Below are positions 35,308-44,752 of a stretch of DNA of 64,000 nt, piece by piece (position 1 is the first letter of the stretch; every line of letters starts with the position of its first letter). This stretch comes from Marilutibacter penaei. Its GTDB lineage: Bacteria; Pseudomonadota; Gammaproteobacteria; Xanthomonadales; Xanthomonadaceae. Location of the stretch: assembly GCF_014145395.1 (NCBI RefSeq), contig NZ_JACHTE010000008.1:1-64000 (forward strand). The letters run 5' to 3'. The notes beneath the pieces were generated by a model. It saw nothing but the letters and a program-made list of their open reading frames with translations. It did no database searches and was not told where the DNA came from. The position numbers were made by a program, and so were the translations under genes.

Positions 35308-35831
35308 GGGCGTTCCGGACGGGGGGTGTCGGCGCCCGCGGCGGCGTTGCCGGCGACCCGCACCATCATCAGCTCCGGATGTTCGTCGCTGCCGGGCGTG
35401 ACCGGCACGCGCGTATCGGTCACGAACAGCAGGCGGCCATCCGGGCCTCGCAGGGCGGCATGCAGGCCGTACATGCCGTTGTCGCGCAAGGCGTCGACGG
35501 GATAGGTGAGCTCGAAGGCGAAGGGCGGCGCCGCGATGCCGGTCACCGTGGTGTCCGCGATCACCGCCTTCGGGGTATCGGCCAGCAGGTTGTCGATCAG
35601 TTGCACCGTCAGCACCGAGCCTGGCGGCGGCAACATGCGCTCGCGATAGGTGGCGCGCCCTTGCAGGCGAGCCGTTTCGGAGGGGGTGTCCGAGTGGTCG
35701 CCGCCGGGCATGCCGGTGGCGGGTGCTGCGGATGCGGCGGGGGAGAGCGGCGTGCTTTCCGGCGGTTCGGTGGCCTGGCAGGCCGCGAGCAGTACGCAGG
35801 CCGACACGGCGGAGGCGATCAGGCGTGGCAT
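35304..35831 (-). CDS. YbaY-family lipoprotein
   Basis: This 175-residue protein has the lipobox LAAC (Cys18) after a short hydrophobic region. The mature domain resembles YbaY/YscW: LQGRATYRERMLPPPGSVLTVQLIDN, FAFELTYPVDALRDNGMYGLHAAL and LLFVTDTRVPV. Members are small beta-sandwich envelope lipoproteins of unclear role. Its stop overlaps the ATG of the exported methyltransferase, so the two are made together. An ATG four codons upstream (35843) is possible. Confidence 0.86.
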   Translation of the reverse strand: MPRLIASAVSACVLLAACQATEPPESTPLSPAASAAPATGMPGGDHSDTPSETARLQGRATYRERMLPPPGSVLTVQLIDNLLADTPKAVIADTTVTGIAAPPFAFELTYPVDALRDNGMYGLHAALRGPDGRLLFVTDTRVPVTPGSDEHPELMMVRVAGNAAAGADTPRPERP

Positions 35832-35889
35832 GGCGGTCTCCATCCAGGGCAGGGCAGGGGAGTGTCCCGCATTCCGGGTCATGCCCGGG

Positions 35890-37680
35890 TCAAGGCGCGG
35901 GCACGGCATCGGTGCGAAGTACGGGGTACACGTTGTGGCGGTCGTCCCAGGCACTGTGGCGACGGTAGAAGAAATCGAGCCGGGCCTCGGGGCTGCCGGC
36001 GAAGTCGGCGTCCTCGCGCAGGCGACCTTCGAACGTGGCGCGGAGCGTAGGGTCGCTGGCGAGCATGTCGCGGGCCACCGCTTCGGCCACGTACGGCTCC
36101 ATGTACTCCTTGCGCTCGAAATTGTTGTTGAATTCGCCCCAGGCCAGCAGGGCGTCCGGGGCACCGGGCTCCAGGAGCGACATCACCAGGCGCGCCGACG
36201 GCTGGCGGATCGGCACGAACAGGGCCCCGGCGATCAGGTCGCGCGTGTCCTCGCTCCACTGCCCTTCGACGTCAAGCCGCTGGTGGCCCTCCATCGGTTG
36301 TGCCGCGAACGTCGCGGTTCCGGCAGTGAACACCTCCACCCGGTGGCCCTGCACGCCGCTTCGCAGTCGCTCGAAGCGGATTCCATGTACGGCCAGGCGC
36401 GGTGCGACCCGGTCCGCGAACGCCGCCGGCACGATGTAACCGGCGCCCGGGGCCGGGACCGTCAGCGCAGGTGCGATGTCGTCGTACAACGGGACGCGCC
36501 AGGTGTCCGGGGTGGACTCGTCGTAGCGGGTCATCAGGGCGCCGGAGACCTCGGACGGGGTCCGGGTGTAGGCATAGCCGAGGAACTCGATCTCCCGCGC
36601 CTGCCCACTGGCCTCGTAGGTCAGGTCGACGGGGGTTCCGGCGAGCTCGACGGCCCGCTGGTCCGCTCCACGCGTCTCGCGTGCCCATGCCGGACCGTGC
36701 TCCGCCACCATCGACAGGACCGCCAGTATGGTGCGCCGGGTGGCGTCCACGCGCTCGGGATAGGGGCGCCAGGAGTGGGTCTCGACGAGCATGCCGAACC
36801 GGTTGCGCAGCCAGGCGTACCCGTGCGAGAAGCGCGGGGGCAGCACGCCATCCCGGAACCCCGACGCTGGATTGTCGTACTCGATGAAGGACGGGTAGAA
36901 CGGCAGCGGGGCGGAACCCCCTTCGGCCAGGCGCGCGATCACGCCGTCGCGCAACGCCAGCCCGATCGACCGCAGTGCCGGGTCACCGGCGTGCAGCGGT
37001 TCCACCTGGATGGAAATGTCGTGCTCGAACTGGGCACCGTCCGTGGCGTGGAGGTCGATGTAGGCGAGCGGGTCCCAGGCGTTGTACAGGGCCAGCATCG
37101 CCTGCATTTCCGGCGCTTCGGCCTTGGCGTAGTCACGGTTGAGGTTGAGGTTCCGCGCGGTGGTGCGCCAGCCCATCTCTTCCGGCCCGCGCTGGTTGGG
37201 CCGGTTCCAGGCCTTGAAGCGCTCGTGTCCGTCGACGTTGAAGACCGGGACGAACAGCAGCACCTGCCGGCGCAGCGGGTCCTGGCCGGTGGGCGACTCG
37301 AGCAACTGGCGCAGGGCCAGGAAGCCGGCATCCTTTCCATCGATTTCGCCGGCGTGGATCCCGCCCTGGACCAGGGTGACCGGCAGGTTCCGACGACGTG
37401 CTTCGTCGGGGTCGAGGGCGCCCGACGTCGACACCACGAGGACTTTCATCGGGCGCCCCTCGGGCGTGGTACCGAATGTTTCGCAGCGCACCGCATCCGG
37501 GTGGCGTTCGGCGAAGGCGTCGCACAGCGCGATCACCTCGTCATAGCGACCGGTCTTCTGGAATCCGCTGCGCTCGGCCACGGTGCTGAGGGCCGGGTCG
37601 GCGGCCACGGCGGCGGCTGCCGGAAGGGCGAGGAGGAGGGCGAGGGCCAGCGAGGACGCGGCGGAAATGCGGACGGACAT
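35890..37680 (-). CDS. Exported M14-family zinc carboxypeptidase
   Basis: This 596-residue protein has a signal peptide (LALALLLALPAAAAVAADP). The M14 domain has RCETFGTTPEGRPMKVLVV, zinc ligands GGIHAGEIDGKDAG, VPVFNVDGHERF, LNLNRDYAKAEAPE and the third-ligand region YIDLHATDG. The C-terminal ~250 residues are a beta-rich extension. It probably trims peptides in the periplasm or medium. It ends 58 bases before the start of the YbaY-like gene on the same strand. Confidence 0.92.
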   Translation of the reverse strand: MSVRISAASSLALALLLALPAAAAVAADPALSTVAERSGFQKTGRYDEVIALCDAFAERHPDAVRCETFGTTPEGRPMKVLVVSTSGALDPDEARRRNLPVTLVQGGIHAGEIDGKDAGFLALRQLLESPTGQDPLRRQVLLFVPVFNVDGHERFKAWNRPNQRGPEEMGWRTTARNLNLNRDYAKAEAPEMQAMLALYNAWDPLAYIDLHATDGAQFEHDISIQVEPLHAGDPALRSIGLALRDGVIARLAEGGSAPLPFYPSFIEYDNPASGFRDGVLPPRFSHGYAWLRNRFGMLVETHSWRPYPERVDATRRTILAVLSMVAEHGPAWARETRGADQRAVELAGTPVDLTYEASGQAREIEFLGYAYTRTPSEVSGALMTRYDESTPDTWRVPLYDDIAPALTVPAPGAGYIVPAAFADRVAPRLAVHGIRFERLRSGVQGHRVEVFTAGTATFAAQPMEGHQRLDVEGQWSEDTRDLIAGALFVPIRQPSARLVMSLLEPGAPDALLAWGEFNNNFERKEYMEPYVAEAVARDMLASDPTLRATFEGRLREDADFAGSPEARLDFFYRRHSAWDDRHNVYPVLRTDAVPAP

Positions 37681-37811
37681 GGCGTGACGGGAGCATGGAC
37701 TGCCACCGATGGTAGCCGAAGGGTCGGGCAGCGGCGGCCGATGCGGTAGGCTGTCGGGCCTCGTGGCGCCGCCGGGCAGGCCGCCTCCACCCGCGTTGCA
37801 ATGGAGACCCG

Positions 37812-38414
37812 ATGCTCACCCTGATACTGATCGCCGTGACGGTGCTGGTCTCCTGGCAGGCCTTCGAGCGGCCCCGCCTGATCGAGCGGCTGATCCTCTG
37901 GCCCCCGGCGATTGCCCGCAAACACCAGTACGACCGGCTGGTCACGCACGGGTTCGTGCACGCCGACTGGCAGCACCTGCTGTTCAACATGATCACGCTG
38001 TTCTTCTTCGGCCGCGCGATCGAACCGGTCTTCGCGCAGCGCCTCGGCAGCGCCGGCTTCCTGTTCTTCTACCTGTCGGCGATCGTCGTGGCGATACTGC
38101 CCACCTGGTTGCGCCACCGGCACGATCCGCACTACCGCAGCCTGGGGGCGTCGGGTGCGGTGTCGGCGGTGTTGTTCGCCTTCATCCTGCTCGCGCCGTG
38201 GTCGCTGATCTTCCTGTTCTTCCTGCCGGTCCCGGCGATCCTGTACGGCGTGGCGTACGTAGGCTACTCGTTCTGGATGGACCGGAAAGGCGGTGACAAC
38301 ATCAACCACAGTGCGCATCTATCGGGCGCGATCTATGGCGTGCTGTTCATGTTCCTGATGGAGCCCCGTGTCGGCGGGGTCTTCCTGGAGCGGCTGCTCA
38401 ACCCGTCATTCTGA
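37812..38414 (+). CDS. Rhomboid-family intramembrane serine protease
   Basis: This 200-residue protein has about six membrane helices. The active site is the GASG serine (SLGASGAVSAVLFAF) with the histidine in NHSAHLSGAIYG. The conserved HGFVHADWQHLLFNM is also present. It would cleave membrane-protein substrates within the inner membrane. The start ATG lies behind a GGAGACCCG site. The end faces a small opposing gene. Confidence 0.93.
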   Translation: MLTLILIAVTVLVSWQAFERPRLIERLILWPPAIARKHQYDRLVTHGFVHADWQHLLFNMITLFFFGRAIEPVFAQRLGSAGFLFFYLSAIVVAILPTWLRHRHDPHYRSLGASGAVSAVLFAFILLAPWSLIFLFFLPVPAILYGVAYVGYSFWMDRKGGDNINHSAHLSGAIYGVLFMFLMEPRVGGVFLERLLNPSF

Positions 38415-38428
38415 AGCGACTATGGCGC

Positions 38429-38626
38429 TCAGGCAGCCATCATCGACGCCGGGTCCATGTCCTCCAGGGACTGGCCGTAGGCGCGTGCGAAGCGTCCGTA
38501 GACTTCGTTGTCGATCACGGCGAACTCTTCCGCGTTGAATTCGCCGTCCTGGGCAAGGACGAACAGGCGCTCGACAAGCGCGGCGTCGCTGGCGGACTGG
38601 ATCAGGGCGATCTGGTTGGCGGTCAT
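38429..38626 (-). CDS. Small hypothetical protein, 65 residues
   Basis: The protein is acidic and helical, beginning MTANQIALIQSASDAALVERLF and ending DMDPASMMAA. GGAGGT precedes the ATG at good spacing. Composition matches the host genes. No family was recognised and no membrane segment is visible. It lies tail to tail with the rhomboid gene. Confidence 0.7.
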   Translation of the reverse strand: MTANQIALIQSASDAALVERLFVLAQDGEFNAEEFAVIDNEVYGRFARAYGQSLEDMDPASMMAA

Positions 38627-38720
38627 GGCGGTACCTCCGTCTGTGATCTCGCCAGTGATGACGCACGATCCGTGCCAAGTCCTGGACCGCGCTGAATCCG
38701 GCGTTCAGGCGGCCAAAATG

Positions 38721-38735
38721 TGACGGATTACGTCA
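38721..38735. promoter_or_regulatory. Perfect TGACG-N5-CGTCA palindrome, candidate operator
   Basis: TGACG (38721-38725) and CGTCA (38731-38735) form a 10-bp inverted repeat with a five-base centre. It lies in the ~290-base gap between the leftward 65-residue gene and the rightward GNAT gene. No regulator gene is adjacent, and nothing else in this gap was recognised. Confidence 0.3.
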
Positions 38736-38916
38736 AAGCTGGCCGTGCAACGGGTTGACCTGCCTTCCCATGGCAGCGCGCTCACTCCCCCTGAATACGG
38801 GGCGTGCTACTCCTGTAACGTGCGAACGGCGCAAATCCGGCAGGCCTGGCGGCCCGGGCACGCCCCCGCCCGGCGCGTCGTCGTCCACGCCCCCAAGTGC
38901 CCACCAGGAGATCTGC

Positions 38917-39207
38917 ATGAGTCCTTCGGTTTCCGGGCCGGACATCCGGCATGACAGCGACATGCACCGTTTCGCCACCACGGTCGATGACGTCCGTGCC
39001 TACCTGGACTACCGGGTGGAGGGGCACACCCTGGTCATCACCCACACCTGGGTGCCCGAGGCGATTGGCGGGCGCGGGATCGCCGGCCAGCTTGTCGAGT
39101 CGGCGTTCCTGCACGCCCGCGAGGCGGGGCTGAAGGTGGAGCCGGCCTGTTCCTATGCCGCGGCATGGGTCGCACGCCATCCCGACTACCAGCCTCTCCT
39201 TGCCTGA
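38917..39207 (+). CDS. YidJ/YjdJ-like GNAT acetyltransferase, short form
   Basis: This 96-residue protein belongs to the GCN5-related short family (NAT_SF_CD4). The motif HTWVPEAIGGRGIAGQLVESAFLHAR is the acetyl-CoA-binding P-loop type Q/RxxGxG/A. CSYAAAWVARHPDYQPL is the usual ending. Substrates are unknown for this subgroup. CAGGAG precedes the ATG. Confidence 0.9.
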   Translation: MSPSVSGPDIRHDSDMHRFATTVDDVRAYLDYRVEGHTLVITHTWVPEAIGGRGIAGQLVESAFLHAREAGLKVEPACSYAAAWVARHPDYQPLLA

Positions 39208-39315
39208 GCCCCCGCGGCGCTCGACGAAAGGTGCGGCAAGGCACGCCGGGCATGTGATGATCGTGGCATCACGCGTCGCTCGCTAGGCTGCGCGCACCTT
39301 CCCGTGGAGCATCCG

Positions 39316-40170
39316 ATGAAGTCCTGCAGTCGCCTCCTGATCCTGCCCGCGTGCCTGCTGGTGGGCCTCGTCGCTTGTGGACGGGATCCCGCGCCGTCCC
39401 CGGACGCAACCCCGGCCAACCCCGCTGGGCCGGCGGCCGGAACGGACATGGGCGAGGATGCGACGGCACAGGCGCCGTCGGGACCGGTCGAGCTGGAGGA
39501 TGTCTCGGAAATCAGCAGCGCGCACGTCATCGGCATCAGCTACCCGGATTCCGCTTCGCGCTATCCCGGTCTTGCGCGCCTGCTGCAACAGTACAGCGAC
39601 GACGCGCGTGCGGACCTCGCCCAGGCCGAGGCGGCCCGCGGCGAAGGGAGCGACGACACGCTGTACGACCTCTCCATCAGCTACGTCGAGCTTGTCGACA
39701 CGCCCCGGCTGTACGCCGTCGCCGCCGACGGCAGCAGCTATACCGGGGGTGCCCACAGTGCCCCGCTGCTGGCGCGCTGGGTCTGGCTGCCGGCCGAACA
39801 GTCGTTGCTTGAAATCACCGACCTGGTCCCCGAAGGGCCGGCCTGGCGCGACATCGCGCAGCGGGTCCGCGAGCAGTTGCACACCGCGCTGTCGCAGCGA
39901 CTGGATGCCGACGAACTCGATGCCGGCGAGCGCGCGGTGATGGCGCGCGAAGCGGGCCGCATGATCGACGACGGCACCGGGCCCGAGCCCGACCACTATC
40001 GCCAGTTCGAACCGGTGGTGGACGCAGCGGGACGGATCACCGCCATCCGCTTCGTGTTCCCGCCCTACCAGGTCGGCCCCTATTCCGATGGCGTCCAGAC
40101 CGTCGAGCTGCCCGCCGAGGTGCTGCTTCCGCACATCACGGACGAATACCGGGAGCTGTTCGCGCGTTGA
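39316..40170 (+). CDS. DUF3298 (RsiV-like) lipoprotein
   Basis: This 284-residue protein has the lipobox LVAC (Cys21), a Pro/Ala-rich spacer and a DUF3298/PdaC-type domain. Signatures include YDLSISYVELVDTPRLYAVAADGSSYTGGAHS and FVFPPYQVGPYSDGVQTVELP. In Bacillus this domain occurs in the lysozyme receptor RsiV; no anti-sigma segment is present here. It probably senses or binds peptidoglycan or lysozyme-like ligands. The ATG at 39316 is preceded by GTGGAG. Confidence 0.88.
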   Translation: MKSCSRLLILPACLLVGLVACGRDPAPSPDATPANPAGPAAGTDMGEDATAQAPSGPVELEDVSEISSAHVIGISYPDSASRYPGLARLLQQYSDDARADLAQAEAARGEGSDDTLYDLSISYVELVDTPRLYAVAADGSSYTGGAHSAPLLARWVWLPAEQSLLEITDLVPEGPAWRDIAQRVREQLHTALSQRLDADELDAGERAVMAREAGRMIDDGTGPEPDHYRQFEPVVDAAGRITAIRFVFPPYQVGPYSDGVQTVELPAEVLLPHITDEYRELFAR

Positions 40171-40241
40171 GCCCATGGCATTGACACACGTGGCGGGTGC
40201 CGCGCTAAGGTCGTCCCGGTGGCACCGCCAGGGGCGACGCG

Positions 40242-41387
40242 ATGGGCACTGCCAACGATTGGGCACGGGAGAAGGTCCTCGAGCTGCTTGAGCAGGCCGG
40301 GGTCCGCGTGGTCGAAGGTGACGCGCCGGCATCGGCGGACGGACGTGGTGACCTGCATGTCCATCACCCGCGCTTCTACCGCCGTGTGCTGGCGCAGGGC
40401 TCGTTGGGGCTGGGCGACGCCTACATGGACGGCTGGTGGGACGCGCCCTCGCTCGATGGCCTGCTGACGCGCGTCCTCGGCATGCATGTCGACGAACGCG
40501 CTGGTCGTTGGCCCGCACGCCTGGAGGAATGGCGCGCGCGCTGGCTGAACCGGCAGACGCGCCGGCGCAGCCGCGCGGTCGGCGAACGCCATTACGACCT
40601 GGGCAACGACCTCTACCGCGCGATGCTGGGTGCCCGCCTGGTGTACAGCTGCGGTTACTGGCGTGATGCGAAGGACCTCGACGCGGCGCAGGACGCCAAG
40701 CTGGACCTGGTGTGCCGAAAGCTGGGCTTGCGTCCCGGCATGCGCGTGCTCGACATCGGCTGCGGCTGGGGCGAGGCGCTGGCGTTCGCCCATGCGCATT
40801 ACGGCGTCGAGGGCGTCGGGGTGACGATCTCGGCGGAGCAGGCCGCGTTCGCGCGCCGGCTGTGCGAGGGACGACCGATCGAGATCCGATTGCAGGACTA
40901 CCGCGACGTCGACGAGCGCTTCGACCGGATCCTGTCGATCGGGATGTTCGAGCACGTGGGCCATGCCAATTACGCGGCTTTCATGGACGTCGCGCGTCGC
41001 TGCCTCCCCGACGATGGCCTGTGCCTGCTGCATACCATCGGCCGCAACCTGACGACGCACAGCACCGACCCCTGGATCGCGCGGCATATCTTCCCGAACT
41101 CGATGCTGCCGTCGCCGGTACAGATCGCGCAGGCGGTCGAAGGCCGGTTCGTGATCGAGGACTGGCACAACTTCGGGGCCGACTACGACCTGACGCTGCG
41201 TGCCTGGCGCGACAACATCGAGGCCGCCTGGGACAGCCTCCCGTCGCGCTACGACGAGCGCTTCCGGCGGATGTGGCGCTTCTACCTGGCGGGCTCGATG
41301 GCGGTGTTCCGGACCCGCCGCGCGCAACTGTGGCAGGTGGTCCTGTCACCGCGCGGCGTGCCGGGCGGCTACGTCGCGCCGCGCTAG
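40242..41387 (+). CDS. cfa: Cyclopropane-fatty-acyl-phospholipid synthase
   Basis: This 381-residue protein adds a methylene group from SAM to unsaturated fatty chains of membrane phospholipids. Signatures are the N-terminal GSLGLGDAYMDGWWDAPSL, AVGERHYDLGNDLYRAML, the SAM site VLDIGCGWGEALAFAH and SIGMFEHVGHANYAAFMD. The size matches E. coli Cfa. Its stop overlaps the end of the opposing sirtuin gene by four bases. Expression in stationary phase is usual for the family, but no promoter was identified here. Confidence 0.95.
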   Translation: MGTANDWAREKVLELLEQAGVRVVEGDAPASADGRGDLHVHHPRFYRRVLAQGSLGLGDAYMDGWWDAPSLDGLLTRVLGMHVDERAGRWPARLEEWRARWLNRQTRRRSRAVGERHYDLGNDLYRAMLGARLVYSCGYWRDAKDLDAAQDAKLDLVCRKLGLRPGMRVLDIGCGWGEALAFAHAHYGVEGVGVTISAEQAAFARRLCEGRPIEIRLQDYRDVDERFDRILSIGMFEHVGHANYAAFMDVARRCLPDDGLCLLHTIGRNLTTHSTDPWIARHIFPNSMLPSPVQIAQAVEGRFVIEDWHNFGADYDLTLRAWRDNIEAAWDSLPSRYDERFRRMWRFYLAGSMAVFRTRRAQLWQVVLSPRGVPGGYVAPR

Positions 41388-42232
41388 GGTTCCAGGCGGC
41401 GCACGCATGCCTCCAGCGCCTGCGCCGCATCGGCGTGGAGCTTCAATGAGGCGAGGGCATCCGCGCGGGTCACGCCGGCGTTGAGGATCGCGATGGGGCG
41501 ACCCGTCCCGTGCGCCAACCGTGCGAACCGGTACCCCGAGTACACCATCAGCGAGGAGCCGACGACCAGGAGGGCATCGGCCCGCTCAAGCGCCGCCTGG
41601 GCACGTGCGACGCGTTCGCGGGGGACGTTCTCGCCGAAGAACACCACGTCGGGCTTGAGGGTGCCGCCACAGACGGGGCAGGGCGGGACGGTGAAGCGCG
41701 TGAAATCCAGCCCCTCGAGGTCGGCGTCGCCATCCGGTGCGGCGCCGGCGTGGAGGCCGCGCCAGTCCGGGTTCAGGCCTTCGAGGACCGCCTGGAGCTG
41801 GCTACGCGGAAACGGCAGGAAGCAGTCCAGGCAGCGGGTCATGTCGATCCGGCCATGGAGGTCGATGACCACCCGGCTCCCGGCCTGCTCGTGCAGGCCG
41901 TCGACGTTCTGGGTCACCAGGTGCCCGACATGACCGAGCGCCTCGAGCCGGGCCAACGCGAAATGGGCGCCGTTCGGCCGGGCACGCTCGACCACGGGCC
42001 AGCCCACCAGGCTGCGCGCCCAGTAACGGGCTCGTGCCAGCGGGTCGCTGGAGAACGCCTGCCAGGTGATCGGAGCGCTGCGTTTCCACTGGCCGCGGTC
42101 GTCGCGGTAGCCGGGGATTCCGGAAGCGGTGCTGCATCCCGCGCCCGTCAATGCCAGTACGCGGGGAAAGTGCTGCAGCCAGTCGGCGAGGGCGGCGCCG
42201 GCGTCCGCAGGGTCGGTGGCAGGAGCGGGCAT
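41384..42232 (-). CDS. NAD-dependent protein deacylase (sirtuin)
   Basis: This 282-residue protein carries LTGAGCSTASGIPGYRD, TQNVDGLHEQAG with the catalytic histidine, and two zinc pairs CLDC and CPVC. The loop VVFFGENVPRERV follows. It is a class II/SIRT4-like sirtuin by size and motif. It removes acyl groups from lysines with NAD. It is convergent with cfa and probably transcribed alone. Confidence 0.94.
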   Translation of the reverse strand: MPAPATDPADAGAALADWLQHFPRVLALTGAGCSTASGIPGYRDDRGQWKRSAPITWQAFSSDPLARARYWARSLVGWPVVERARPNGAHFALARLEALGHVGHLVTQNVDGLHEQAGSRVVIDLHGRIDMTRCLDCFLPFPRSQLQAVLEGLNPDWRGLHAGAAPDGDADLEGLDFTRFTVPPCPVCGGTLKPDVVFFGENVPRERVARAQAALERADALLVVGSSLMVYSGYRFARLAHGTGRPIAILNAGVTRADALASLKLHADAAQALEACVRRLEP

Positions 42233-42283
42233 CCGGCGATGCTAGCAGTCCGCTGGCCCCGACCGGCGTGGCGGCCGGAAAGC

Positions 42284-42315
42284 GCGACGCCGCCCGGTTT
42301 CCCGGGCGGCGTCGC
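42284..42315 (-). terminator. Hairpin terminator after dcp
   Basis: A perfect 14-bp stem (42284-42297 with 42302-42315) surrounds a four-base loop, just past the dcp stop and upstream of the sirtuin gene. A weak pyrimidine run follows on the minus strand (CTTTCC), so it is likely to end dcp transcription. Confidence 0.7.
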
Positions 42316-42339
42316 ATCACCTGCGGTAGTGGCGGATGC

Positions 42340-44550
42340 TTACTCGGCGTCGGCCGGGCCGGGCTCCGCGCCCGGGACCGCGCTGTCGTCGGCTTCCGGC
42401 GCCAGTCCGCGCTTGACCAGCAGGGGCTCGATCTGCGGGTCGTGTCCGGCGAAGTCGCGGAACAGCTTCATCGCGTCCTGGCTGCCGCCCTGCGACAGCA
42501 GCGTGCTGCGGAAGTGGTCGCCGTTGGCGCGGGTCAGGCCACCGTTCTGCTCGAACCACTGCACGCTGTTCGCGTCCAGTACCTCGGACCAGATGTAGGC
42601 GTAGTAGCCGGCGGAGTAGCCGCCCATGATGTGGCTGAAGTAGGGCGTCCGGTACCGCGGCGGCACCGGCGCGTAGTTGATCCCGTCCGCCGACAGCGCG
42701 TCGGACTCGAACTTCATCACGCCCGAGGCCGCCGGCACCTGGCTGGCGCCGATCTGGTGCCAGCGCTGGTCCAGCATCGCCGCACCGAGGTATTCGGTGG
42801 TGGCGAAGCCCTGGTTGAACTTCGAGGTCGCCAGCACCTTGTCGAGCAGCGCCTGCGGCATGGCGGCACCGGTCTGGTAGTGCTTGGCGTAGTTGGCCAG
42901 GATCTCCGGCCAGTCGGCCCACATCTCGTTGACCTGCGAGGGGTACTCGACGAAGTCGCGCGGAACGCTGGTGCCGCTGAAGTACGGGTACTGGACGTCC
43001 GAGAACATGCCATGCAGCGCGTGGCCGAACTCGTGGAACATCGTGGTGACCTCGTCCCAGGTCAGCAGGGTCGGCTCGCCGGCCGGCGGCTTGGGAATGT
43101 TCTGGTGGTTGGCCACCACCGGCTTGTCGCCGGACAGACCGGACTGGGACACGTAGGAGTTCATCCATGCGCCACCGCGCTTGGAGTCACGCGCGTACGG
43201 ATCGAAGATGAAGATCGCCAGCTGGCTGCCGTCCTCGTTGAAGACGTCGTAGGTCCAGGTGTCCGGGTGGTACTTCGGCAGGTCGGTCCGCTGCTTGAAG
43301 GACAGTCCGTACAGCTTGCCGGCCGCGAAGAAGACGCCATTCTCAAGCACGTTCTTCATTTCGAGATAGGGCTTGAGCTGCGACTCGTCGAAGTCGTACT
43401 TCGCCGCGCGCACCTTCTCGGTGTAGTAGGCCCAGTCCCATGGCTCGAGCTTGAAGCTCGGCATGCCCTTGGCGGTCTGTTCCTCGTCGATCATGGCCTG
43501 CAGGTCGGCGGCCTCGCGACGGGCGTTGGCGACCGCCGCCGGCGCCAGCTGGCCGAGCATCGCGTTCACCGCTTCCGGCGTCTTGGCGGTCTGGTCCTCG
43601 AGGCCGTAGGCAGCGTGGTTCGGATATCCGAGCAGGTTGGCGCGCTCGGCGCGCAGCGTCATCATCCGCGAGACGATGGCGGTGGTGTCGAACTCGCCCC
43701 CGTTGCTGCCGCGGTTGACCGAGGCTTCGTGGATGCGGTGGCGCAGTCCGCGGTTGCTCAGCTGCGACAGCGGCGGCTGCCCGGTGGTGTTGAGCAGGGT
43801 GATCGCGTACTTGCCATCGTGCCCGCGCTCCTTGGCGATGCGCGCGGCGGTGGCGATCTGCGATTCGGTCAGGCCATCGAGCTCGGCGACATCGTCGACG
43901 ATCACCGCCGAAGCGTTCACTTCCTTCAGGACGTTGTCGCTGAACTGCGTGCCGAGCTGGGCCATCTCGGCGTTCATCGCCTTCAGCTTCGCCTTGTCGG
44001 CATCATCGAGCTTGGCGCCGGCACGCACGAAACCGGTGTGGTAACGCTCGATCAGTCGCACGCCCTCGGCGTCCAGGCCCAGCGAATCACGCTGCTTGTA
44101 CAGGGTGTCCACGCGCTCGAACAGTTTGCCGTTCAGGCTGATCGCGTCCTGGTGCGCCGCGAACTTCGGTGCGTACTCCGCGCGCAGCGCGTTGCGGGTG
44201 TCGTTGGTATCGGTGCCGACCAGGTTGAAGAACACGGTTGTCGCGCGGTCGAGGACGTCGCCGCTCTTCTCCATCGCGAGGATGGTGTTGTCGAAGCTCG
44301 GGGCCTCCGGGTTGTTGGCGATCGCCTCGATCTCCTGCAGGTGCCGGGCCATGCCCTGGTCGAATGCCGGCGCGAAATCGGCGTCCTTGATCCGGTCGAA
44401 CTGCGGGTAGTGCAGCGGGAGTGGGCTTTCGGAGAAGAACGGATTGGCGGTCTGGCTCACGGCGGTACCGGTATCGGCAGTCTGGGCGGGGGTGGGAGCG
44501 GCGACGGCAGCAAGCGCCACGGCCACGGCCAGTACGAGCGGGTGTTTCAT
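42340..44550 (-). CDS. dcp: M3-family peptidyl-dipeptidase Dcp, exported
   Basis: This 736-residue metallopeptidase has the zinc site HEFGHALHGMFSDV near residue 500. It also has FIFDPYARDSKRGGAWM and a C-terminal HIMGGYSAGYYAYIWSEVL, all typical of Dcp. It cleaves dipeptides from the C-terminus of peptides. A signal peptide (LVLAVAVALAAVAAPTPAQT) places it in the periplasm. ATG 44550 has an AAGGTG ribosome site; the ATG at 44568 is an alternative. It has a strong hairpin terminator. Confidence 0.95.
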   Translation of the reverse strand: MKHPLVLAVAVALAAVAAPTPAQTADTGTAVSQTANPFFSESPLPLHYPQFDRIKDADFAPAFDQGMARHLQEIEAIANNPEAPSFDNTILAMEKSGDVLDRATTVFFNLVGTDTNDTRNALRAEYAPKFAAHQDAISLNGKLFERVDTLYKQRDSLGLDAEGVRLIERYHTGFVRAGAKLDDADKAKLKAMNAEMAQLGTQFSDNVLKEVNASAVIVDDVAELDGLTESQIATAARIAKERGHDGKYAITLLNTTGQPPLSQLSNRGLRHRIHEASVNRGSNGGEFDTTAIVSRMMTLRAERANLLGYPNHAAYGLEDQTAKTPEAVNAMLGQLAPAAVANARREAADLQAMIDEEQTAKGMPSFKLEPWDWAYYTEKVRAAKYDFDESQLKPYLEMKNVLENGVFFAAGKLYGLSFKQRTDLPKYHPDTWTYDVFNEDGSQLAIFIFDPYARDSKRGGAWMNSYVSQSGLSGDKPVVANHQNIPKPPAGEPTLLTWDEVTTMFHEFGHALHGMFSDVQYPYFSGTSVPRDFVEYPSQVNEMWADWPEILANYAKHYQTGAAMPQALLDKVLATSKFNQGFATTEYLGAAMLDQRWHQIGASQVPAASGVMKFESDALSADGINYAPVPPRYRTPYFSHIMGGYSAGYYAYIWSEVLDANSVQWFEQNGGLTRANGDHFRSTLLSQGGSQDAMKLFRDFAGHDPQIEPLLVKRGLAPEADDSAVPGAEPGPADAE

Positions 44551-44752
44551 CGGAACGCACCTTGTCATGGGTATCCAGCCAGCCTAACCGATGCGGCGCT
44601 CGGCGCACGCATGACGAAAGGCATGGCCCGACCGCCCCTGTCCATGTTGCGATGCGGCACGGCACTTGAGGCGCGCCCGTGCTTGCGGCATCGTCGCCGT
44701 ACGGGACGCCGGGGACGCAGCGCGGGCGTCGTCATCACTGGAGCGTGCAGCC

